Positions 53,161 to 63,114 of a stretch of DNA of 64,000 nt are shown piece after piece. Each line of letters opens with the position of its first letter. Position 1 is the stretch's first letter. The stretch lies in contig SMSO01000034.1 in assembly GCA_004764695.1 (NCBI GenBank), forward strand, positions 451,501 through 515,500, in the 5' to 3' direction. The stretch comes from Schizochytrium sp. TIO01. Taxonomy: Eukaryota; Sar; Bigyra; Thraustochytrida; Thraustochytriidae. The translations under genes were made by a program, and so were the position numbers. Under the pieces are notes generated by a model. The model saw only the letters and a list, made by a program, of their open reading frames with translations. It did no database searches and was not told where the DNA came from.

Positions 53161-56105
53161 TCAGCTTCAGATTCTTTGCATTCCGTCTCCCTCATAATGG
53201 CAGCCTCTCCGTGTTACCAAGCACTCTTGAAACGAGAATAGCGGTCTTAGCAAAGCGCGAGTGAAGGGGCTTCCATTAAAAATGAATGGTAACTAACTAT
53301 CAATACAAACTCGCTTGTTTGAGTTTCGATAGAGCTCATGCCTGGGTTATGGAAACATTCACTGATAGTCAGATTGAGTGCGTTGCACACAAGATCATCA
53401 CTAAATTTGCCTCACGTCGCACGATGCTATCGCTCTCTTCCCCAAAACCAGGAGCTAGCTGCACCACTTGCATGGCCCCGCTCGATTTCCTCAAAACCAT
53501 GGTGATAAGAAGTACAAAAAGGGGTCGCTGCGCGATCAACCGTGCCTCGGCTCCGCAAGTCAGTTTGCCAAGGACGTGAAACCACCAGCAAAACTCACGC
53601 TCACTGCGAACGGGGAAAACACACAGATGGTTCCGACTTGGCTGCCAGCAGCGGCATCGATTCACAGGCACTCTTCGTTCATTAGAGCTATCAGGTGGTG
53701 CTATTCTCGAGGCCACTGCGCTCTGGCACTGCTGAGATAGGTTCTTACAGACCGGAATTGGTAAACTACTAAGAATGTTTTGCCTATGTCCTGAAGGTTT
53801 AAGGTTTATTTCCCAATTCTTTTCGACATCCTCACCTCATGTAATACCTATAGATTTAAAATCAATCAGAAACGGGCGTTATGGATGCAAATGTCGAAAA
53901 TGAAAATGAAAACCTTTCACTTATGTCTAACTAGTCAAAAGTTAATTTTGCAAGTAAATGATTTAATGAAAGTAAAACGCTTTTAAAGTTATGATAATAC
54001 TTAGCTATGAGCTAGTATCGAGGTACTCCACTGCACGATCTTAAAATGCTTAAAAGGAAGACGAGGTACCTACGAAGAGTGACAATTCGCAGGTTCTTTT
54101 CGTTACCATCAACTTCTTAAAAAAAGTATGGTTTGGATGACTGACTGTTGATTTTACTTGGCTGGTTAATTCATTTTGTTCATGGACTGGAAGCCTAGAA
54201 AGGCGTCTATTCGTCGAAGATGTTTACTGTCAGTGCCCTTCATCTTGGAGGGCCTCTTTCTACTACCTTGGTGTGCCTGCGCTTGGACCCTGCAACGTGG
54301 TTTTAGCCCCAAAGAGCACGTTCTCTGAAACAAGGGAACTTGCAACCAGGTTGTTTAATTTGAGGTTCTGAAAGAAAAGATGGTACATGTTACTTTCACC
54401 TTGGAACTCCTCCTCACTCTCTCTCTCTCTCTCTGCACATGATTAATTTTGTTTTTTATTTACTTTGCCTTTTCTTTCTTACTCACACTGAAAAAGAAAA
54501 AGAAAAAACTTTAGATTTAACAAAATATATATAACTTTAATTAATTTTAGAAAATAACTTTTAAAAATAACGATGAACTTGAAACACAGAAGCCATTCAT
54601 AGACCGCTCTTCATTTTTGTTTGGTTTTCTTGCTTGTAGGATACGTAGTCCCAGGGAGATTCAGATCTGAGACACCACTATCTAGAACCGCTCAAACAGC
54701 CTGGCCACCGACTTTTTGCGGGAAACGTACTTCGAAATGATGCTGTCCCGAAGCAAAGTATTGTCCTTCGTAAGTGAATGATTGGCAACTTGACTCTACT
54801 TTCACAGACTGACTGCTCTTTCATCTTAGTCAAGAGCTTAAATCTTCTTTATTGATTTGCATTCTTGCAAAAGAAGACAAAATCAAGGTAGGATACGCGT
54901 TCTTTCCCGTCATCTCGTGATCTGTGAAAAATGGAGGATCAAGTTGTTTTTTGTTGACGGTGTTAGTCGTTGTTGTCCTTATTGTATCCAATCAAAGCGA
55001 TCGCCAATATCGTCTTCTCTTTTTCTCGTCTTTTTTAAAGGTATTGTGATCATTATTTTCTTACTAAGTCTAAAATAAAAATCGAATATGAAACTAAGTA
55101 GTACTGAAAATGAAGATAAAAGGACAAGAAAGGAAGTGGACGTCGAAGTCCACTTGAATCTGATCTGATCTGGAAACAGCAATCAGGAAGTGCTCGCATT
55201 GCTCGCGGTGCTTGCGTGCTCGTTCACGTGAGCCCGTTCGTAGAGCATTTTCCACTGCTGCCGATGGAATGCCACGACGGCCGTCTCAAATTGGCCTGCT
55301 GCCCTCCTTAGCCATATTTTTCACCTTTCACCAGAGGCAGCAAAGCAAGTCTCGTCTCGAGAGCAAGATCAAGCAAGATCAATCAATTCGTTCACCGAAG
55401 AACACACGTGCTCGGACGCCGTCCCAGCAACATGGAGAAACTTGGACTTGTGAATCGCAGTCGAGATCCGCCTCCTCAACGAAGGTAGCTTGCTGAGCGA
55501 GCTCTTCGAACCGAATTATCAGATCGATCGGAAACATCTCGCATCCATGCATGCGTCCAATGGAGAAGTAAGAGGCTTTTCAAAGATAGTGGACAGCGAG
55601 CGGTCTAACAACTAGGAATTACGCCTTTGCGAAGTAGCAAGAGCTCTGGCGATATCTTTGCACTTCTTGGCCAATAGATGCTAACATAATTGGGTCTGGT
55701 AGTCTAGGCGAAGACCAGGCCTCTCGCGCGTGGCGCTTCTCTATGGAATCGCTGGGACGTGTCTCGGAACCTCTAGCAAGTTTAGGTTTCGACATTTCCT
55801 CGAACGAGCCTGGGTCGATCAAACAGGGGCCAAATGCCTTCGTGGATATATCTGATCGTTTGTGTTTGCAGCTGGCAACTTAGAAGGATGGCAAGAAATT
55901 CTTTCAACAAGCTGATCCAAAAAAATAGATGGTTTCATAGGACAGGGCGTGGATGTGGTCATACTTGACCTTTTGAGAGAAGAACTCAAACACAAACGAT
56001 TTGAAGCCACTCTGGTGAGCCTTGGGAATGCAAATATGTAGATTTGGAAATGGGGACGTTTACTTCCCCAAAGTCTTGCAGAGTAGCCCGACCTCTCTCT
56101 TTCTA

Positions 56106-56127
56106 TGTATATATATATATATATATA
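56106..56127. repeat. TA microsatellite
   Basis: Uninterrupted TA dinucleotides about 250 bp 3' of the DASS3 stop. Confidence 0.9.
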
Positions 56128-56373
56128 GCCGTGCTTGTTAATAGTTCGTGATTCTATTCGTCCTAATGAAATGTGCACGAATGTTAAGGGACATTCACAA
56201 TTCATTTTTTGTGGCGTGCTGTTTATTTAGACGATTCTTGTAGATTTACAAAGATCACCGAAGATACTAATTTATAGAAGTTTTAGAATATGAATTCATG
56301 AGGTAACTTAAGAACAGAGACATCCAAGTGTATTGCAGTTTAGCACCGAACAGATCGAGGTAAACCCATTCGC

Positions 56374-58152
56374 TCAGCTTGCGTCCAGCGCTGCGGAGGA
56401 AGCCCATTCTGGGAATTCGTTAAGATCTCCGAATACACGTCCTGTTAAAAATGTAAACGGGATGGTCAATGCAATAGATGCAATTTTCACGAGGATACCC
56501 CCCTTGAACATATCGAAAAAGGTCATATCCTCACAAGCTGCAAACGCAATCGTAGATGGAGGTGTAGCGGTCGGCAGCAAAAATGCAAATGAGGCTGCGA
56601 CGGTTGCAGGAAGTCCCAGCAGCAAAGGGTTGATTTCCTGTTGAACAGCAAGCTCAAGCAAAATAGGACCAAACAGCGTGATAGAAGCAGTGTTGCTAAT
56701 CAATTCGGTGATGAAACTGACAATGATTGTCACGACGGTCACCAGAACAACAGGCGATAGACTGGCAACACTAGTGATGAGAGAAGAGATTTCCAAAGAG
56801 AGCCCGCTTGAAGACACCGAGCTAGCGATAGCGAAACCTGCGCCCATGAGGAGCAAAACGCCCCAAGGCAGGCGCTTGAAAGCGCTTTCATCCAGTAACA
56901 TGCGACCTTGACGTGACGATGATGGAATAAAGTACAGAACTACTGCACCAATAACAGCAATTGTGCTATCATCCACGTAGCTGTTCCATACATATCCAGT
57001 AATTGCAGTACATACAGCCTCAGGGCTTAGCGTCTCATCCTGGACGCAATATCCGAGATACGGATCGAGAATATATGGACGAGCAATCCACAAAAGAACC
57101 ATACAGGAAAGAACCACACCCAGCACGAGTTCATCTCGTGTAACTGGTCCTAATGCTCGGCGCTCGCGAGCAAGCGCTTCTGCATTAAGGTTGAGGTCGA
57201 TACCCCTTAGAAAGACCACATAAACTGAAATCCAAGCAATGATCAGCACAATAAAGGCGAGCGGGAAGGCAAACGCAATCCAGTTTTGAAAAGTAAGCGC
57301 AGGTGCAGTCGGGAAAGCTCCACTATAAAGCAAGGAAAATACCAGGTTCGGAATCGTACCAATGATAGTGGCTGTCCCGCCGGTGCTAGCAGCAAATGCA
57401 ACTCCAATGAGAGCTGCTTTTTCAAAACGTTTGCCATCGGCGGTGTCAGTGCGTCCCTCCAGAAATCCTTTCACCACAGGAACCATCAGAATGGTGGTGG
57501 ATGTATTGCTAGCAAACATAGAAATTACACCGGTGATAAGCATGAAACCGAGGAGTACAATCGCAGGACGTGTTCCACAAAATTTCAGGGCCCACAATGC
57601 AAAGCGTTTATGCGCCATGGCATCTTCAACTGCAAGCACCACAATGAATGCGCCGAGGAATAGAAACGAAATGTGGTTGTAATACAATGCAGCGAGGTCG
57701 CGACAACGAGCTACAGACGCCAAAGGATAAAGGATTAGTGGCATCATAGAGGTTACAGAAATAGGCACGACCTCAAAGCACCAGTAAATCACAATGAACA
57801 ACGTCATGGCCAAAGCTTCATTTGCTTTGGGGTTCTCATCCGATATTTCAACATTTGCCATTATAATCGCTGATAGCGGGCCAAGGATGAGGCCAATTTT
57901 CTGCATGATTGAAAACTGTCTCCACCATCCAAATGTGAATGTTTCCAGACACGGAGCATCGTGACGATCCAGAGAATCTGGCTTTTCGATATCAGAATCA
58001 CCATTCATAGAGCCGTCGTCGTTAGGAGCCATATTTTTATTGTCCTCATTGTCAAACGTAAAGGATTCGGGGGGTTCACGCGATGTAGAGCGAGTGGGTT
58101 GAATGTGCCCATCATGGATTTGCTCGTTGTTTCGTTGGTGATCTTGAATCAT
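56374..58152 (-). CDS. DASS/SLC13-family Na+-coupled anion transporter, paralogue 3
   Basis: 592 residues. The N-terminal polar region keeps the PESFTF motif, and helices, SNT motifs (215-217, 486-488) and LLPTATPPS loop are intact, so the protein should be functional. A loop after the helix ending DPYLGYC is two residues longer than in paralogue 2. The notable oddity is nucleotide composition: third positions are clearly more AT-rich than in paralogues 1 and 2 despite about 80-88% protein identity. The shared 15-bp element lies 112 bp upstream; no CT-rich tract is seen. Substrate unknown within the sulfate/carboxylate range. Confidence 0.92.
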   Translation of the reverse strand: MIQDHQRNNEQIHDGHIQPTRSTSREPPESFTFDNEDNKNMAPNDDGSMNGDSDIEKPDSLDRHDAPCLETFTFGWWRQFSIMQKIGLILGPLSAIIMANVEISDENPKANEALAMTLFIVIYWCFEVVPISVTSMMPLILYPLASVARCRDLAALYYNHISFLFLGAFIVVLAVEDAMAHKRFALWALKFCGTRPAIVLLGFMLITGVISMFASNTSTTILMVPVVKGFLEGRTDTADGKRFEKAALIGVAFAASTGGTATIIGTIPNLVFSLLYSGAFPTAPALTFQNWIAFAFPLAFIVLIIAWISVYVVFLRGIDLNLNAEALARERRALGPVTRDELVLGVVLSCMVLLWIARPYILDPYLGYCVQDETLSPEAVCTAITGYVWNSYVDDSTIAVIGAVVLYFIPSSSRQGRMLLDESAFKRLPWGVLLLMGAGFAIASSVSSSGLSLEISSLITSVASLSPVVLVTVVTIIVSFITELISNTASITLFGPILLELAVQQEINPLLLGLPATVAASFAFLLPTATPPSTIAFAACEDMTFFDMFKGGILVKIASIALTIPFTFLTGRVFGDLNEFPEWASSAALDAS

Positions 58153-58263
58153 CTTTGTGCAAAATGAGTATATGAAGGGTTTTAGGTTTTTATCTTGTTT
58201 GCACTAATGATATGAACCTCCGACTCGAAGCCTCGATTTTACGGAATAACAATCGCGCCCAAG

Positions 58264-58278
58264 AGTTTGGGTTTTGCT
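58264..58278 (-). promoter_or_regulatory. shared upstream element of DASS3
   Basis: AGTTTGGGTTTTGCT (+ strand), 112 bp upstream of the ATG, 14 of 15 bases as in DASS2. Confidence 0.5.
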
Positions 58279-61200
58279 GAGACAATCAATGTCTTTCTTC
58301 GATTTCGAATTTAATAATTGTTTACAATTTCGAAAAAGTAATATATATATATATAGTGTATCTCGTGTCGGAAATTGATGCTGTTTTGTAAATTTCTTTT
58401 TTACTTTGTTTGGAAACGACAGAATTTATCTTCAGGACTAAACATCCAGCTTCTAAAGCTCGATACCTCCAAAGATTGCCAGTGGGCCTGATTCTCTTCA
58501 GTTCTAACATTCTTCTCTCTGGACTCTATCGAAGTCGACTTTTGTGCATACTGTTCAGAGAGGCTTTCATGAGGAAGCTCACCGCGCAGAACTGCGTCGC
58601 TGGCAACCAAAACTGCGTATTCGAGAGCATTCTGAGGTATTTCCAGATGTCAACATACTGCTCTTCGCCAATAAAAAGTGTAGATAGAGCCTGTGCACTT
58701 TGGATGCTTGAGTTTCCTTAAGTCGCTAAGATGCGTTTGTTTCGTGGGCCAACTTTCCTGCCGCTCCTTCTTCATTATAAACTGGTTTTATCAGAGTTGT
58801 TCAAGTTCGCTCGAGGAAACAAAAGTGCGCTTTAGCGAGAGACCAATCTGAAGGAAGAAAAGGAACTAGCGAGGAAACCTCTAAAAAAAATTGCTTGCCA
58901 AGCGAGCCAAGCAAGCCACGCACTTCCTATTTCTGCAACTTATTCTTTCCGGCGTTCTGAACAGGAGTCAGTCGGTGCTCCAACTCATGCGGAGGTCAGT
59001 TACCAACATCGAAATGTTTTAGCTCAAGTCTTTCTGAGCGAGGATCAGCGACGTCTTCGCAAATGCAATTTGCAAGAACTCCGATAGCGATCCAAATTGC
59101 AACATCGTTGTAAAGAAAAAATTAAAAAAATTATAGGATCCTTCCAACTTGAATAGTTTATGATGGTTATATATACTTATTTTTAATTTTAAAACATTTG
59201 TTGTTTTGCTTTACTACTAATACCCAGAGAAGTAAGTAGGTGGTAGTACCTACCTTTCTTGTGGCTAGAGGAGTTGTTCTGTTAAGCGGTATGTCCAAAC
59301 ATCTTGATCAATGCTTCAGGCACTTGCCTTATCTTCTGTAAAGTTCTCCGAATCTACTGTTTGCGATGGATCGTTGATGAGTTCAAGGAATACTTTTATT
59401 CCAGGCTTTGGACCACACGCAGCAAGTCCTTGTTACAATAATGAGTATGTAGCAGGTTTGTAAGTTTGCACGACAGATATATCCAAACGTCCTCATCGGA
59501 GCCAAAAAGCGCGCCCAGACCGGCTGTCTGAGGGTCCTATGGATCAGGAAAAGCGAGAAAAGTACCAGATTTTATCTTGGGAATTTTGTATGTACCAGGT
59601 ATCGTAATCTACGAGTTTTGAAGAATTACACATGCAGCTACCGGCAGGTTCAGGATACCACTTGCTTCCGACCAGCCCCTATACACATTTCCTCACATGG
59701 CATCAAAGAGTTTCGAGCTTGTATTTTATCAAGCACGATGCGGCGTCTCCATTCGCCGAGGAGGTTTTGCTTTAGCTTCCCCCTGAATTTACAATTCAAT
59801 TTGGATAAGTTTGACCAAATGTGCTCCCTTAGGTTGTGATTGCTTTTGCCTTGTCGACTACCAGATCCTCTCAGTATCAGAAGAACTGCATTTGCGCAGA
59901 AGATTGCAAGAGTTCAGAGACCCCGTCAGAGACGTCGCCACTGTCTCTGTGTCACTGGTAAGCTATCGACTGGCACTGTGTGGCAGCTTCAAAAACTACC
60001 CTCAAGGATCTCCAGCCAACCCAGAATCACCCATGTCGAAGCCTTACTTGCCGTTTTCCTAATCCAACAAACGCAGACATGTCTGAAAATGTCCACGTTG
60101 ACAAGTTTATTTGGTTTAAGAGTATATAAGAGTAGACAAGAGCTGAAAAATGTGGTCAGACTTGGTCAGGCTTTGGAACGAGCACATCTCTCAAGCAATT
60201 CGACCTCAACGGGATTGATTGCTAATGCATGCTTAAACTCAATTTCGATGTATGAAACGCCACCTCGATAGTGGACACGTGCTCAGGATGCTACTTTAAA
60301 GCCTTTACAGAATCCTTTGCAAGAGCTAATGGCGAGTGTGCAGCCCTTTTTTATCATAGTTTCAAGAGCATCAGTCCAAACCTTGGCCAAGACGGTCACG
60401 CCCAGAAACGCAAGGCGTATCCTGGAACTGCGTCAGGTGGAAAGTATTGTCTACAAACTTTTCGCAACGTCCTCGATCTCATCGGAAAGATGTAGTCGTT
60501 ATCCCGTGCCGTCTTGATTGATGGCACTGAGCTCCCGCCTCTGAGTCTTTAATATCAAACTAGAGTACTATCGAACTAGACCGTTCAAAGTCTAGTCTCA
60601 AAAGTCAGACACTTTCCCATATTATGTAAAAATTATTTATTTAAAAAAATAAAAAATAAAAACTGTGGGAAGCGATTTAGTCTACTGCAAACTAACTTCC
60701 ATGGGTGGCATACACGCGCGGGAAACGCTGCGCTTGCAGTCATAACTATCTTTGGCGCTAGCCAAACCATTTGCGCTAAGCCTTTGCATGATGTAAGCGA
60801 ATCAATCAGAAGATGGTATTGTTTTTAAGGAGGGTTTCCCAGAGACTTGCTTGAAGTATCTGGGTATGTTATAGGCTTTCATAAATGTTTTCGAGGCTTT
60901 TAGGAGCGTGTATATGCCTGACGATTGTTCAAAGAAGTGATTCTGCAAGACGAGATTCGAGCTCCTGAACTACAGAAACTGCGCCAAAGATCAACCATTG
61001 GGTCCGTGCTATGACTAGTGTGCCTGAAAAGACCTAGTTTAAGAGCAGTATTCTCATTCTGCAAGCTCAGAAACAGTAGATGGAGTTGTACGTTGCAAAG
61101 ATGCCTTCCTCAGCGATGTAAGCAGCTTGGGTATGCGAAGTCCCGCAGCGCAAACGCCAGCACCCTCTCGCGCAGTATTTCCAGCTCTCAAACAAGAAAA

Positions 61201-62100
61201 CTCAAACATAAAACCAATGTTATCTTCGCCCGATCGCCAACCTTTTAGAGCCGACAACCTTTATTTATTTAACCTGATTTATGAACATTTATGAAGCTCG
61301 CACTAAATGCTGAAGGAGATCGCGTGGAGCGCAACCTCGCCTAAATCTCCGTTCCTTAGCTGAGCAAGGGTTGAAAAGTACAGAAAATAAACACCACTAT
61401 CGCAGAAATCTATCGCAGAAATAGCAAGGCAGCGCTACCAAGTAGATCTTGGCGGCTGCTCCACACGAGTACTCCAAAGTCTTCCTCTGAGCTTATTTCC
61501 GCGTTTATGGCGTAGAAAACCGATCAAATCTTGGCTTATGCCTCTGCAGTGTTACGAGCCGAAACCACACTCACGTGCTGGAGAAGCATAACCCTATTCG
61601 GAGCAGTCTGCCATATCGCTCACAAGTATCTATAAGCTAGTAGTCGCGGCTCGCTCTCAAACGGCATATCGTTCATTATCTACTCATACCACCACCATCT
61701 ATAACCCCTCTCTAGTCAGAGGTAGCTTGGATATGGCCTCAAGCCAAATCAATCACTCCCTCATTACGCACCATCAACTATGATATTCTGCTCGATTGCG
61801 TTTGGAGTTGCACAATCATTTAAGGCTGGTCGACGAAACCCACTACATACTTCGGTACCTGCGAAACCCATTCGCCTCTGAAACCATGCATTGGCCACTC
61901 AGCTGTAAGCTCCTCGAGTTCTTTTCTCGATGTTGGGAACGAGCTATCGGTTCCGCCACACTACCAAATTGGCCAGTGATCGGCTAGTCGGTTTGCACTT
62001 ATCTGCTGTTCTTCGCAGATCTTTGAAGCAGCCACAATCACGATGCGCTGCTAAGCTGTCACTTTGGCCACTTGGCACTGCTGGCGCGGAGTGACTCTGG

Positions 62101-62337
62101 CAAACTTTGGGCGCCACGACACCTCACCAGGTGTGTGCGTTGCTGATACCCGCGATGACCCAATCTCGCCATGAATGCACACGTACCTCAACGTCGCACC
62201 GGCGTGAAACTCAGGGCATCCTCCACGAACACAGTCCTCAAGTTGCGCACATGGTCTTCAAGTTGGGCGAAAGTAGTTGGTGAAACCAGTCGAAACCTGG
62301 CGCCGCCATCCGCCTTTGAAGAGCTCTTCGGAGTCAA
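62101..62337 (-). pseudogene. possible Ty3/gypsy-type reverse transcriptase relic
   Basis: The minus frame 62337-62191 is open for 49 codons without an ATG and contains LVSPTTFAQLEDHVRNLRTV, which resembles the RT segment just after the YxDD box (pattern F-S-x-T-x-E-E-H-x-x-H-L-x-x-V-F). It ends at a stop, and a second frame (62188 to 62101) continues with HGEIGSSRVSATHTPGEV, resembling the following LGH-x-VS-x-x-GV motif. The YxDD residues themselves are not found. Family assignment is by eye from a short degenerate match. Confidence 0.3.
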
Positions 62338-63114
62338 TCAATTTAGGTCCCCTTCTTGACCAACATCGTGGCCTCCACTCCTACAGTTTAGAGTAGGTGG
62401 GGCTAGTTTCAGTCCCGGTAGCCGGCCACCATAGTATTCATAGTTCCTGAAAACTTGACTAAAAACCAATTGCACTGAGATCAGATGCTGAGACTGCCGG
62501 GCTAAGGACACTGAGATCAGATGAACGCGTAGCTTAGAGTGCAGGCAAGAGGCTGCTTCAGGCTTTGGAGCATCGTGCGGAAATGGCGCTTGGAAATAAC
62601 TCAGGGCAAGAATGGAATAAGGGATGAAAAGAAAAAATAATGCGTCACATAGAACCGACTAGGGAATAAATACTTTTTTTAAAGTCCATAATTCGTTTTG
62701 CGTGGTTGATATTCGTCGTTCTGGCCAGGCAGAGGTGCTGAGTGTCGAGCTGGGATCACTCGAAACCTCGAGGTCCCTTTTAGAGAACCCTCGGGTTCTA
62801 GTTGGATATCAAGTGCACCGCCGTTGATCAGAGGAAAGAAGACACATCGAAAACCACCTCGACGGAGAAATTATAGAAAAAAAACTGTTTAGTTTGTTTT
62901 TAGATGTCATATCATGATCAACAACCAAAAAGAGACAACGAGATTGGACAGTATTAAGGAAACTGCAATTGCAATGGCCTTCGTCGCCGTCCGAAGAGCT
63001 GAGCAATAAGGCTCGTTCGCGGCAAACACGGAGTGACGGGGGTCTTGAAAGTGGCTCAGCCAAAGGTTTGGTCCACGGCTTATTAAGAAATCGGTTCTGA
63101 GCGATTCCGACATC

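Larger units (their letters stand above)
43956..56373. other. 12-kb gene-poor tract between DASS2 and DASS3
   Basis: No confident gene. It holds the DASS2 promoter (43956-44300), microsatellites of TTTC (51393-51442), CATA (52247-52279), CTTG (52202-52221), ATTGC (52021-52045), TC (49921-49935 and 54416-54434) and TA (56106-56127), an 8-bp GACAGAAT repeat (46101-46128) and a 9-bp CTCAACATT repeat (53104-53160). A block at about 52.4-53.3 kb is open on both strands and is discussed as a finding. Confidence 0.5.
58153..63114. other. 5-kb gene-poor tract between DASS3 and the PTxx-repeat gene
   Basis: No confident gene. The DASS3 promoter element is at 58264, TA repeats at about 58340-58356, and a possible retroelement relic at about 62101-62337 (-). 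Several GC-rich patches (59.6-60.5 and 61-62.4 kb) contain short frames without stable domain patterns. The promoter of the gene at 63115 should lie at the right end. Confidence 0.5.

Noticed and set aside
59618-60517. overlapping plus-strand frames of 66-143 codons
   Set aside because: Mutually overlapping, without domain signatures; they look like chance frames in a GC-richer patch.
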